Source: a bacterium
GTDB lineage: Bacteria; Armatimonadota; Zipacnadia; Zipacnadales; Zipacnadaceae
DNA: 64,000 nt
NCBI GenBank assembly: GCA_030615605.1
Contig: JAUWYY010000008.1
Span: 1-64,000 of the forward strand
Direction of reading: 5' to 3'
The position numbers and the translations under genes are program-made. Shown here piece by piece: positions 34,259-43,084 of the stretch. Under the pieces are notes generated by a model. That model worked only from the letters and a program-made list of their open reading frames with translations. It ran no database searches and had not been told where the DNA came from. The first letter of the stretch is position 1. Each line of letters begins with the position of its first letter.

Positions 34259-34330
34259 GTGTCGTTGCGCCTGTCGTTGTACCTGTCGTTAGACCTGTTG
34301 TTCTACCTGTCGTTTTGCCTGCCGTTCCTT
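34259..34330 (+). repeat. Six degenerate 12-base tandem repeats
   Basis: Six tandem units of the form CTGTCGTTnnnC begin 8 bases after the third JAB stop codon. In the +1 frame relative to JAB3 they read as a Pro-Val-Val-X repeat that ends at a stop about 90 bases after the JAB stop. No terminator hairpin is seen. Confidence 0.7.
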
Positions 34331-34424
34331 GTGTCTGACTTATCGTGAAGGTTTCACCTCCCACCGAGGAGAAGAGTTGACCAGTGGCGTAAGCATCCAG
34401 AACTGAGGAGGAAAGGATATCAAA

Positions 34425-35216
34425 ATGACAATTACGAGGTATCTACCGATAATTGTTGCCTTGCTGATGAGTGGCGCAGTATGGGCGCAGGAAGGGGCGG
34501 CGCCACCTGCCAGCGAAGAATTGCCCGCTGAGGAAACACAACCGGTAGCCAAAGACAGGGTGACAGTGCAGACTATCACATCGTACCTGGACCGAATGAA
34601 CTACGTCTACAAACTGGACAAGTCGGTAAAGGTGCCCGAGATTGAGCTGCTTATGCGCGGAGACAATGCCAATTACCAACTGCGCATATTCATTGACGAC
34701 CCCCGCAAGGTCGTCTACATGTGCATAAATCGGCTGATGACCATTCCTGATTCACATCCCCGCAAGAGTGCTGTGCTCCAGAGGTTGATGGAACTTAACT
34801 GGGAGCTTTTAATTGGCAAGTATGAATGGGACAAAAGCGACGGGGAGGCGCGGCTCTCCTACACATTCAGTACGGAAAACGGCCTGGGCTATGAGGCTTT
34901 CGTGGCGTGCTTCCAGCTCCTGGTGCTGACCGCCGACCGAGACTATCCCAAGCTTATGAGACTGATATGGGCCCCAGAGGAAAAGCCAGCCGAGCCGCTT
35001 CCTGTGGGTACGCCTGAAGAGGGTGCCAAAGAGAAGGTTACTGCGCCCAAAGAAGAGACTCCTGCCAAGGAAGAGGCTCTCTCTAAGCCAGAAGCTCCGA
35101 CCAAGGAGGAAGCTCCCCCCAAGGGAGAAGCTCCCTCCAAGGAAGAAACTGTAGCCGAGCCAGAAGCTCCAGCCCAGGAAGAAGCCCCCTCCGGACAAGA
35201 GACCGAGGCGGAATAG
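34425..35216 (+). CDS. Exported YbjN-like protein with Glu/Pro/Lys-rich tail
   Basis: A 263-residue protein with a signal peptide (MTITRYLPIIVALLMSGAVWAQ, cleaved near residue 22) and a YbjN-type domain (about 43-185) with TITSYLDRMNYVYKLD, LRIFIDDPRKVVYMCINRL, KSAVLQRLMELNWELLIGKYEWD and EAFVACFQLLVLTADRDYPKL. YbjN/SRC-like domains resemble secretion chaperone folds and are found in stress-related proteins. The last 60 residues are low-complexity repeats of the KEEAP/KPEAP type. It follows the ubiquitin-like operon after 174 bases and has its own strong AGGAGG ribosome binding site. Export differs from the usual cytoplasmic YbjN. Confidence 0.7.
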   Translation: MTITRYLPIIVALLMSGAVWAQEGAAPPASEELPAEETQPVAKDRVTVQTITSYLDRMNYVYKLDKSVKVPEIELLMRGDNANYQLRIFIDDPRKVVYMCINRLMTIPDSHPRKSAVLQRLMELNWELLIGKYEWDKSDGEARLSYTFSTENGLGYEAFVACFQLLVLTADRDYPKLMRLIWAPEEKPAEPLPVGTPEEGAKEKVTAPKEETPAKEEALSKPEAPTKEEAPPKGEAPSKEETVAEPEAPAQEEAPSGQETEAE

Positions 35217-35230
35217 GTGAGCCAGCGATT

Positions 35231-36751
35231 ATGACTACGTCAAGCGGTTCGAAAAAACTGTGGAGCGGGCGATTTTCGGGCGATTTGGCTGATCTGGGCT
35301 TGCAGTTCAGCGAGTCTACTGCCGCCGACCGTCCGATGATTGACGAAGATATCTGGGGCAGCCAGGCCCATAGCATAATGCTGGCGGCCTGCGGAATTAT
35401 CAGCGAGGCCGACCTGCGGGCGATACTGGGCGGCCTGGCCCAGATCCGCCAGCAGTTCGCCGACGGCCAGTTTGATCTGGACCCGCAGCTCGAAGATGTC
35501 CACATGAATGTAGAGAGCCGTCTGCGGGAGATCATTGACCCGGAGGTAGCCGGCCGGCTGCATACAGCCCGCTCGCGCAACGATCAGGTGGTCACCGACG
35601 CCCGCATGCACCTGCGCACGAGTCTCCTGGAATTGCGTCAGGCCCTGGCTGACCTCCAGCAGACGCTGCTGGATTTGGGCGCAGAGCACCTCGAGACGGT
35701 GATGCCCGGCTATACCCATACCCAGCATGCTCAACCCATTTCGGTGGCCTTCTGGCTGTCGAGTCATGCCTCAGCGCTGCAGCGCGATAACCAGCGGCTG
35801 GCTCAGACATATGAGCGGATGAACCGCTGCCCGCTGGGAGCTTGCGCTCTGGCGGGAACTTCATTTCCCATTGACCGGCAGATGACGGCCCGGCTGCTGG
35901 GTTTCGACGGCGTTATCGAGCATGCTCTGGATGCGGTTGGCTCGCGCGACTTCGTGCTGGAGACGCTGGCGGATCTGGCCATAGCTGCCAGCAACCTGTC
36001 CAGGCTGGCTGAGGAGCTGGTGCTGTTTTCTACCCACGAATTCGGCATGATTGAGATTGATGACGCCTACGCCACGGGCAGCTCGATAATGCCACAAAAG
36101 AAGAATCCCGGTATGGCGGAGCTGACTAGGGCCAAAACCGGCCTGGCCTACGGCCGGCTGGTGCAGGCACTGACGATGATAAAGGCGCTCTCCTCGGGCT
36201 ACAATCGCGACCTGCAGGAAGACAAGCCGCCGCTGTGGGAGTCGCTTGATTCGGTGCAGAGCTGTGTGCGGATGATGACGGCAATGGTCAGCACGTTGAA
36301 GCTACGTCCTGAGCGGATGGCCGAGCTGGTCGAGGGCAATTATGCGGCGGCCACCGAGCTGGCCAACTTTCTGGTGCGCGATCACAATCTGCCGTTTCGC
36401 GACTGTCACCGTATCGTCGGCCACCTCGTCGGCATACTGCTGGAGGAGAAGCGACTCCTTACTGATTACGGACGTGTCAGCGAACTGCTGGCAGACGCGG
36501 GTCAGGAGGTCAGCGAGCAGCAACTGGCCGAAGTATTGGATGCACAGGCTATTCTGCATCGACAGGTAAGCCAGGGCAGCACGGGCGTAGAAGCGACTGC
36601 CGCCATTATTGAGAAATTGCGCGAGGCGATAGCGGATAACCGCGGCGAGATTGCTGCCGCGCATCAAGCGCTCACCCAGGCCCGCCAGCAAACCGACCAG
36701 ATAATCGAGCATATTCTAGAAGGCGGAGAGCTGACGGAGCTGAAACTCTAG
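35231..36751 (+). CDS. argH: Argininosuccinate lyase
   Basis: A 506-residue member of the fumarase/aspartase family. Signature GSSIMPQKKNPGMAEL is complete, and LWSGRFSGDLADLGLQFSES, DVHMNVESRL and TARSRNDQVVTDARM are typical ArgH segments. It cleaves argininosuccinate to arginine and fumarate. It is about 40 residues longer than E. coli ArgH, mainly a helical C-terminal extension. argG is not adjacent; the gene starts a unit with pyrK-pyrD downstream, 6 bases apart. Confidence 0.96.
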   Translation: MTTSSGSKKLWSGRFSGDLADLGLQFSESTAADRPMIDEDIWGSQAHSIMLAACGIISEADLRAILGGLAQIRQQFADGQFDLDPQLEDVHMNVESRLREIIDPEVAGRLHTARSRNDQVVTDARMHLRTSLLELRQALADLQQTLLDLGAEHLETVMPGYTHTQHAQPISVAFWLSSHASALQRDNQRLAQTYERMNRCPLGACALAGTSFPIDRQMTARLLGFDGVIEHALDAVGSRDFVLETLADLAIAASNLSRLAEELVLFSTHEFGMIEIDDAYATGSSIMPQKKNPGMAELTRAKTGLAYGRLVQALTMIKALSSGYNRDLQEDKPPLWESLDSVQSCVRMMTAMVSTLKLRPERMAELVEGNYAAATELANFLVRDHNLPFRDCHRIVGHLVGILLEEKRLLTDYGRVSELLADAGQEVSEQQLAEVLDAQAILHRQVSQGSTGVEATAAIIEKLREAIADNRGEIAAAHQALTQARQQTDQIIEHILEGGELTELKL

Positions 36752-36757
36752 GCGGCT

Positions 36758-37606
36758 GTGGCTTTGGCTCTCCTCGATGAGGCTCCCAGCATGTATGCCC
36801 AGACTATCCAACTAATCCAGCGCGAGCAGGTGGGGCCTGACTACCACCTGCTTAAGTTTGACTGCCCGCAGGTGGCGGCGGCCGCACAACCCGGGCAGTT
36901 TGTTCATATTCGCGTCGCTGCCAAGTGGGATCCGCTGCTTCGTCGGCCGTTCAGCGTGCTGCGCACAAATGAGGCCGAGGGCAGCTTCCAGGTGCTGATG
37001 CGCACTGTCGGGCGGGGCACACAGATGCTGGCCGAAGCTCAGCCGAGCACCGAATTCGATATTATGGGACCACTGGGCAACGGTTTCGCGCTGCCCGGCC
37101 CGGAGGGCGAAGCTATCCTTGTTGCTGGCGGCATTGGGGTAGCTCCATTGATCTTTCTGGCTACAGTTCTGCACGAGCCTGAGAGCTACCGCTATGCCCG
37201 GGGCCTGTTCGGAGCCCGTAGCGCGGACGACCTGTGCTGCTGGCTGGAGTTTTCGGGCGTCTGCGACGAGTTCACGGCAGTTACTCAGGATGGCAGCGCC
37301 GCTGAGCAAGGGCTGGTGACCGACTTTCTCGCGCCGCAGTTGGAGCGAGGTGCCGGATGCGTATATGCCTGCGGGCCGGCCCTGATGCTGGCTGAGGTAG
37401 CCAGGCAATGCCAGGGCGCGGAAATTCCCTGCTACGCTTCTATGGAGCAAAGGATGGGCTGTGGCGTGGGGGCCTGCCTGGGCTGCGTGATACCAACCCG
37501 TGCTTCTGGTGCGCAGCGCTACCAGCGGGTGTGCAAAGATGGTCCAGTCTTCGATGCTCAGATAGTGGACTGGGAGGCGATCCGTTGTGGCTGCACCCCA
37601 GGTTGA
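36758..37606 (+). CDS. pyrK: Dihydroorotate dehydrogenase electron transfer subunit
   Basis: A 282-residue ferredoxin-NADP reductase-like protein. FAD site: LLRRPFSVLR; NAD-binding: ILVAGGIGVAPLIFLA; C-terminal [2Fe-2S] motif in CYASMEQRMGCGVGACLGCVI with a fourth Cys in VCKDGPVF. PyrK passes electrons from PyrD to NAD+. The start is GTG at 36758 or, equally plausible, the ATG at 36791 (MYAQTIQLIQ), which fits the family start better. It overlaps pyrD by 20 bases. Confidence 0.93.
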   Translation: MALALLDEAPSMYAQTIQLIQREQVGPDYHLLKFDCPQVAAAAQPGQFVHIRVAAKWDPLLRRPFSVLRTNEAEGSFQVLMRTVGRGTQMLAEAQPSTEFDIMGPLGNGFALPGPEGEAILVAGGIGVAPLIFLATVLHEPESYRYARGLFGARSADDLCCWLEFSGVCDEFTAVTQDGSAAEQGLVTDFLAPQLERGAGCVYACGPALMLAEVARQCQGAEIPCYASMEQRMGCGVGACLGCVIPTRASGAQRYQRVCKDGPVFDAQIVDWEAIRCGCTPG

Positions 37607-38534
37607 TTTGAGCGTACAGCTAGCTGGCCTTACTCTGGCCAATCCGGTGCTGGTCGCCTCGGGGACCTTCGGCTACGGAACGGAATATGGTGAACTGGTT
37701 GACGTCGGCCGGCTGGGCGGACTCTGCACCAAAGCGGTTACGCTCCACCCGCGTGCCGGCAACCCGCCACCACGGATATGTGAGACGTCGGCGGGGATGC
37801 TCAACGCCATCGGGCTGCAAAATCCCGGCGTCGAGGTCTTCATCAGCGAGAAGATGCCGGCTCTGCGTGAGCTGGGCGTGCCCATTATTGTCAATATCGC
37901 TGGGGAGTCCGTGGCCGACTATGTTGCGCTCGCCCAACGGCTCAGTGATTGTGCTGATATTGCGGCGCTGGAGTTGAATCTGTCCTGCCCCAATGTCAAG
38001 CGGGGCGGGATGCAGTTTGGCATTGACGACGAGTTGACTGAGCGGGTAGTCGCCGCGGTGCGCGAGGTCACCAGACTACCGCTGATAGCCAAGCTTTCTC
38101 CGAATGTCACTGATATCGTCGGTATTGCCGAAGCTGCCCGTGACGGCGGTGCCGATGCCCTATCGCTGATTAACACGCTGCTGGCTATGAGCATTGATAT
38201 TGACCGGCGCCAGCCGATGCTGGCTAACGTGACTGGCGGGCTGAGCGGGCCGGCGATTCGGCCGGTGGCGGTGCGTATGGTCTGGGAGGTGACACAGGCG
38301 GTGGACCTGCCAATCATTGGCATGGGCGGGATTACCAGCGCGGCGGATGCCCTCCAGTTCATTATGGCCGGAGCGACGGCCGTGGCAGTGGGCACAGCTA
38401 ACTTTGTTGAGCCTGATGTCGCCGGGCGCATCATCAACGACCTGGAAGATTTCTGCCAGCAAGCGGGCGTAGCTCGTGTGGCTGATCTGATTGGAGCAGC
38501 GCATAGTAGCTCTGGTACAGAAGGATTGCAATGA
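37587..38534 (+). CDS. pyrD: Dihydroorotate dehydrogenase, class 1B catalytic subunit
   Basis: A 315-residue FMN TIM barrel that begins (GTG) AAPQVDLSVQLAGLTLANPV. Catalytic Cys is in ELNLSCPNVKRGG (class 1B has Cys here), and IGMGGITSAADALQFIMAGATAVAVGTA is the FMN phosphate site. It oxidises dihydroorotate to orotate in pyrimidine synthesis, with PyrK as NAD+-linked partner. Overlaps pyrK by 20 bases and the following gene by 4. Confidence 0.96.
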   Translation: MAAPQVDLSVQLAGLTLANPVLVASGTFGYGTEYGELVDVGRLGGLCTKAVTLHPRAGNPPPRICETSAGMLNAIGLQNPGVEVFISEKMPALRELGVPIIVNIAGESVADYVALAQRLSDCADIAALELNLSCPNVKRGGMQFGIDDELTERVVAAVREVTRLPLIAKLSPNVTDIVGIAEAARDGGADALSLINTLLAMSIDIDRRQPMLANVTGGLSGPAIRPVAVRMVWEVTQAVDLPIIGMGGITSAADALQFIMAGATAVAVGTANFVEPDVAGRIINDLEDFCQQAGVARVADLIGAAHSSSGTEGLQ

Positions 38535-39652
38535 TACTCAAACAGTTGCTACCCGTCGGCATATCTGTCGCCGACTACGAATATGTAGAAGCAACTTGTC
38601 GCGAAGTGCTCGCTGGTGTCCGCCACAGTGCTGATGACGGCACACCGCTGTACTTCCCTGGTGGTGGCTATGAGGCCTGCTGGACCAGGGACTTCTGTCA
38701 TATGGTCGAAGGGGCGGGCCAGCTCATACCTGCCGAGGAGATCATAGCGGGGATTGACTATCTGCTGGCGGCTCAGCGAGAAGATGGCGTTATGCCGGAC
38801 CGAGTGGCAGCGGACGGGACGCCAGCCTACCTGGTCTTCGGCGAGCAGCCGCCGACAGACAATGCCCAGTTCATGGTGAAGCTGGTTGCTGCCTGTATGG
38901 AGTCGACCGGCGAGTATGAGGTGTTCTTGCAGCGGCGGAATCAGTTGTACGACGCTATGGAGCAGGTCCCCCGCACAGACGATGGTCTGGTTAGGATAGA
39001 TCGCAACCGCCCCCATTCTTCCTACGGCTTCACCGACACGGTGGCCAAGACCGGCAAGGTTTTCTTTTCGTCCCTGCTGTACTGGGAGGCTACTCGGAAG
39101 CTGGCCAAGCTCTGTGCAATGGCTGAGTATCACGACGAGGCCCATACCTGGTACGAACATGCTGAACCACTGGCGCAGAGCCTGGAGCAATTCTACAACG
39201 ACGAATACGGTCTGTATCGAGCGGCGTCCGGTCGCTGCAATCAACTCGACCTGTGGGGCAGTGCCTATGCGGCAGTGCTACGGCTGGGATCGAAGAGCCA
39301 GGAGCGGCAGACAGGACAGTTTTTCTGTGAGGTGCCGGAGGCGAGCCTGTGGCAGGGTCATGTGCGCCACCTGCCCGCTGGCGAGTACTGGGAAGAATTG
39401 CTGACCGACACTGAGCCTGAGACCTATCAGAACGGCGCTTACTGGGCGGTGCCCAGCGGCTGGGTAGCCCAGGCGATGGCATTGCATGATGAGGACGCCG
39501 CCCGCGCGTTTATTGCTGAGCTGCTCGAGGTGTGGCGAACGGAGGGTGTCTTTGAGTGCATCAGCCCCTACGCGTCGCCCATGAACGAGGACTACGCGGC
39601 CAGCGCCGCTTGCGTGCTGGGGGCGGTGCAGCCCCACAGGAGGCTGGGGTAA
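38531..39652 (+). CDS. Six-hairpin (alpha/alpha-barrel) glycosidase-like protein
   Basis: A 373-residue soluble protein with repeated paired helices, as in alpha/alpha6-barrel glycosidases: PGGGYEACWTRDFCHMVEGAGQLIPAEEIIAGIDYLLAAQREDGVMPDRV, DTVAKTGKVFFSSLLYWEATRKL, YWAVPSGWVAQAMALHDEDAARAFI. The WTRDF motif with an acidic residue is typical of this fold's active site. The family (glucoamylase-, trehalase- or rhamnosidase-like) cannot be fixed by reading. No signal peptide, so it acts inside the cell. It is translationally coupled to pyrD by a 4-base overlap, an odd partner. Confidence 0.65.
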   Translation: MILKQLLPVGISVADYEYVEATCREVLAGVRHSADDGTPLYFPGGGYEACWTRDFCHMVEGAGQLIPAEEIIAGIDYLLAAQREDGVMPDRVAADGTPAYLVFGEQPPTDNAQFMVKLVAACMESTGEYEVFLQRRNQLYDAMEQVPRTDDGLVRIDRNRPHSSYGFTDTVAKTGKVFFSSLLYWEATRKLAKLCAMAEYHDEAHTWYEHAEPLAQSLEQFYNDEYGLYRAASGRCNQLDLWGSAYAAVLRLGSKSQERQTGQFFCEVPEASLWQGHVRHLPAGEYWEELLTDTEPETYQNGAYWAVPSGWVAQAMALHDEDAARAFIAELLEVWRTEGVFECISPYASPMNEDYAASAACVLGAVQPHRRLG

Positions 39653-39655
39653 CCA

Positions 39656-39949
39656 GTGCTGCATCCGCTTGAGTCGCAGGTGCGCGAAGTTGAGCACGCC
39701 ATTGGCGAGCGCATCGTCCTGCGGGGGGTAAAGACGCCTGATCCCAGCGTACGCGGGCGCCTCAGCTCTCGGCCGGGTTACTTGCTCCTGGAATATCGCG
39801 ATGAGACCGCCGGCTATTTCTGGGACTGTGATATCATCAGGGAGCTGCTGGCGCTGGTTCGCCAGGGGCAGCGCGATTTTGTGTTGTACGATTGGGACGC
39901 ACTGTTCGCACAATTGCCCGATGACGCGTTCAATGAAACGGACAAATGA
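39656..39949 (+). CDS. Small protein of unknown function
   Basis: A 97-residue frame starting GTG (LHPLESQVREVEHAIGERIVLRG) 3 bases after the previous stop. It has YLLLEYRDETAGYFWDCDIIRELLALVRQGQRDFVLYDWDALFAQLPDDAF, an alternating strand-helix pattern without signal peptide or membrane segment. Tight packing with neighbours supports it as real. I do not recognise a family. Confidence 0.6.
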   Translation: MLHPLESQVREVEHAIGERIVLRGVKTPDPSVRGRLSSRPGYLLLEYRDETAGYFWDCDIIRELLALVRQGQRDFVLYDWDALFAQLPDDAFNETDK

Positions 39950-39955
39950 TGACAT

Positions 39956-40915
39956 ATGCACAGCACTAGTATCTCAGCGATGAAAATAACCTGTGCGACT
40001 ATCGGAGTGTTATGCCTCACCCTCGCGGCAATCTCTTGCGGCGATAGTGGTGAGGATAAGGGCTCGCAGGTGGTAGCCAAAGTCAATGGAACGCCAATCA
40101 CCCAGCGTCAGCTCGTCGAGCGGCTCAGGTACGGCCCGGGCCCGAAGGTGCTGCTGAGGATGATAGATGAGCGGCTAATTGCTGCTGAGGCGGCCCGCCG
40201 CGGCATCAGGCCCACTCTCCAGCACGTCGAACTGAAGCTGAGCCAGGCGGCCTCCCGCTTCGGTTCCGAGAAAGATCTCAAGGATATGCTGCGTCAGCGG
40301 GGCCACTCGCTGGCGGAACTGAAGGACCGCCTGCGGCTGGATGCTATGCTCGACCGCATAGCAACGGAGCAGACCACTGTCGAAGACTCCCAGATAGAGC
40401 AGTACTACCAGGAGAACATTGACGAGTTCTCCTATGGTGAGCAGGTGCGGGCGCGGATGATTCTCACCCAGGTGCGACAGAATGCCGAGGCGCTTGAAGA
40501 AGCACTGGACAGCGGTGGCGACTTCGCCGGGCTGGCCCAGCAGTTCTCTACGGACCCAGCGACCAGCGACCAGGGCGGGGATATGGGCTATTTTGAGCGC
40601 GACGACTACGCCGAACAAATCAGCGTGGTGGCTTTTTCGCTGGAGCCGGGCCAGACCAGTGAGGTCTTCGAGGTGCCTGACGGGTTCTGCATTCTGAAGG
40701 TCGAAGATCGCCGCCCTGCCGCAGTGAAGTCTCTGGAGGATGTCCGGGATCAGATCATCTCCCGGCTCAAGCACAAACAGCGCGATAAGGCGCGTCAGCA
40801 GTGGCTTATTGAAGAGCGCAAGCAGGCGCGGATGGTAATCTCTGACCCGCGCCTGCGGGAGTTAGTGGAGGGCCTGGCGGGGGTTACATCCCCGCCTAAT
40901 CCCTTCGAGTTTTGA
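39956..40915 (+). CDS. PpiC/PrsA-like peptidyl-prolyl isomerase lipoprotein
   Basis: A 319-residue protein with a lipoprotein-like signal (LTLAAISC, Cys28), a SurA-type N-terminal chaperone region (VVAKVNGTPITQRQLVERL) and one parvulin domain (about 155-250: QVRARMILTQVR, FAGLAQQFSTDPATSDQGGDMGYFERDDYAEQISVVAFSLEPGQTSEVFEVPDGFCILKVED). It should help fold exported proteins at the outer face of the inner membrane. The second ATG at 39980 (MKITCATIG) may be the true start, giving a normal-length signal peptide. Confidence 0.88.
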   Translation: MHSTSISAMKITCATIGVLCLTLAAISCGDSGEDKGSQVVAKVNGTPITQRQLVERLRYGPGPKVLLRMIDERLIAAEAARRGIRPTLQHVELKLSQAASRFGSEKDLKDMLRQRGHSLAELKDRLRLDAMLDRIATEQTTVEDSQIEQYYQENIDEFSYGEQVRARMILTQVRQNAEALEEALDSGGDFAGLAQQFSTDPATSDQGGDMGYFERDDYAEQISVVAFSLEPGQTSEVFEVPDGFCILKVEDRRPAAVKSLEDVRDQIISRLKHKQRDKARQQWLIEERKQARMVISDPRLRELVEGLAGVTSPPNPFEF

Positions 40916-41002
40916 CTCTGACTGTTACCGCGACTGGCGGAGCAGCAGGCGGTCCTCCTTGCCAATCCGGGCTATTTGTGTTAGCCAAGTTTCGCTTCTA
41001 AG

Positions 41003-41704
41003 CTACGGCAATATCCGCTCGGTGCGGAAGCGCGGCCACAGCTTGGCGATTTGAAAGCCCTCGGCGTACCTTACCCCGCACTGATGCCCCCGCGTGCGCG
41101 CTATCACTTCAATAAACTCCCCCACGTCCATATTGTCGTGATCCATCATCCACTGGACCTGACTCTCGTGGCAGAGCAGAGCTCCCCGTTTCTTCTCAAA
41201 GGTGTCAGTGATGTCCACGTACATCTCGGGAATAAAGTTAGTGGCAGCGACGGTGTCCATATACAGAATGGCGGCTATGTGGTCCTGGAAGGCGTGCTCC
41301 GTCTCGATATGGGGGACGGTGGACAGGAAGCTGGCGGCAAAGACTATGTCCGAGGCGTTGCGGTGGTCGGGATGGTAGTCATCGGGCGAGTGAGTGATGA
41401 TGACGTCAGGGTCGGCCCAGCGAATGGCATCAATCATCAGTGTGCGGGTGCGCTTATCGTGAAAGAACCACTCGTCCTCTTCGCCAATCATCAAAAACTC
41501 CGCCCCGATAGTCTCGGCGGCCTTGCGGGCCTCCTCTGTGCGGATCTCGGCCAGCTCATCGGGGGGAATTACGATGCTGCCCATATTCCCGTTGGTGCAG
41601 ACCACGTTGAAGACCTGGTCGCCCCGCTCGACGTACTTGGCCAGAGTCCCGGCACACAGAAACTCAATATCGTCAGGATGTGCTCCGACGGCCATTACAC
41701 GCAT
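41003..41704 (-). CDS. PIG-L family Zn-dependent deacetylase
   Basis: A 233-residue protein with the LmbE/PIG-L zinc motifs AHPDD (in MRVMAVGAHPDDIEF) and HPDH (in DDYHPDHRNAS); both are complete. Members remove acetyl groups from GlcNAc conjugates, e.g. in bacillithiol or mycothiol synthesis. Start chosen at 41704 because AAGAAGGAA lies 7 bases upstream; the longer frame overlapping glyA is less likely. It follows glyA closely on the same strand. Confidence 0.88.
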   Translation of the reverse strand: MRVMAVGAHPDDIEFLCAGTLAKYVERGDQVFNVVCTNGNMGSIVIPPDELAEIRTEEARKAAETIGAEFLMIGEEDEWFFHDKRTRTLMIDAIRWADPDVIITHSPDDYHPDHRNASDIVFAASFLSTVPHIETEHAFQDHIAAILYMDTVAATNFIPEMYVDITDTFEKKRGALLCHESQVQWMMDHDNMDVGEFIEVIARTRGHQCGVRYAEGFQIAKLWPRFRTERILP

Positions 41705-41742
41705 AGCTGATTCCTTCTTTCTTGCACAGATTACGGATTTGC

Positions 41743-42996
41743 TCACAAGTCTTCATAGATGGGGAAGGCCTCGCACAGTTCGCGGACCTCGTCTCTTATC
41801 TCCTCCAGAACCTCGGGATTATCGCGGCCTTCGTGGATGGCCCGGGCCATCCACCGGCCGACCAGCTTCATCTCCGGCTCCTTCATTCCTCGACTGGTCA
41901 GACCGGGCGTGCCCGGGCGGATCCCGCTAGTCTCAGTGGCTGGGGCGGGGTCGCCGGGGATAAGGTTCTTGTTGACCACTATCCCCGCCGCCTCCAGCAA
42001 ATCCGCAGTCTCCCGACCGGTAATATCTTTATTGCGCAAGTCAACCAGCAACAAGTGATTGTCGGTCCCACCAGTGACCAGGGTAAAGCCCTCATCTTGC
42101 AGGGCGCGCCCCAGGGCCTGACAATTGCGGATGATCTGGCGCTGATATTCGCGAAATCCGAACTCGCCGGCTTCTTTGAAGCAGACCGCTTTAGCCGCAA
42201 CAATCTGCATAAGCGGACCTGCCTGGATGCCGGGGAAGACGGCACGGTCAATCTGCTCAGCATACCGTTGCTTGCACAGTATCATGGCCCCCCGCGGCCC
42301 CCGTAGGGTCTTGTGGGTGGTGGAGGTCACCACTTCAGCGTAGGGCACGGGAGTGGGATGGGCCTCAGCAGCGACCAGCCCGCAGATGTGGGCGATGTCG
42401 GCCATCAAGTACGCGCCCACCTCGTCGGCAATCTCGCGGAACTTGCGGAAATCAATAATACGCGGATAGGCACTGTAGCCGGTGATGATCAGCTTGGGCT
42501 GCACCTTCTTGACCTGCTCCAGGATCATATCATAGTTGAGCCGGTCGGTCTCCGGGTCCAGGCTGTAGAAATGCGATTCATAGAACTGACCGCTGAAGCT
42601 GATAGGTGAGCCGTGAGTAAGATGACCGCCGGTGGCGACAGTCAGCGCCATGATCTTATCGCCGGGCTCCAGCAGCGCGTAGTAGGCCGCCATATTGGCC
42701 TGCGAGCCGGTATGAAGCTGGACGTTGGCATGATCGGAGCCGAACAGCTCATTGGCCCGGTCAATAGCTAACTGCTCCAGCTCGTCATAGAACTCGCAGC
42801 CATGGTAGTAGCGATTGTATGGATACCCCTCGGCATACTTATTGGTGAAGATCGAACCCATCGCCGCCATCACGGCCTGGCTGGCGTAGTTCTCTGAGGG
42901 GACGAGCATGAGTGTGGTCTTCTGGCGCTCCAGCTCGCCCTGCATGATCTTGTAGACCTGGGGGTCGGCCTGACGCCAACTGCGATTCATCGGCAT
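41743..42996 (-). CDS. glyA: Serine hydroxymethyltransferase
   Basis: A 417-residue PLP enzyme. Active-site Lys lies in VVTSTTHKTLRGPRGAMIL, with upstream LVPSENYAS, NKYAEGYPYNRYYHG and ADIAHICGLVAA, all standard GlyA motifs. It interconverts serine and glycine and charges tetrahydrofolate with one-carbon units; purH nearby uses 10-formyl-THF. The start may be this ATG or the next one two codons later. Confidence 0.96.
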   Translation of the reverse strand: MPMNRSWRQADPQVYKIMQGELERQKTTLMLVPSENYASQAVMAAMGSIFTNKYAEGYPYNRYYHGCEFYDELEQLAIDRANELFGSDHANVQLHTGSQANMAAYYALLEPGDKIMALTVATGGHLTHGSPISFSGQFYESHFYSLDPETDRLNYDMILEQVKKVQPKLIITGYSAYPRIIDFRKFREIADEVGAYLMADIAHICGLVAAEAHPTPVPYAEVVTSTTHKTLRGPRGAMILCKQRYAEQIDRAVFPGIQAGPLMQIVAAKAVCFKEAGEFGFREYQRQIIRNCQALGRALQDEGFTLVTGGTDNHLLLVDLRNKDITGRETADLLEAAGIVVNKNLIPGDPAPATETSGIRPGTPGLTSRGMKEPEMKLVGRWMARAIHEGRDNPEVLEEIRDEVRELCEAFPIYEDL

Positions 42997-43084
42997 TATC
43001 TCTCACTTCTTTCAATTGGCGAAAGGTCGCCTGCGAACGACCTCTCTAGTAACAGCCATCGAGCCTTCCTTGAAAACCCTATCT

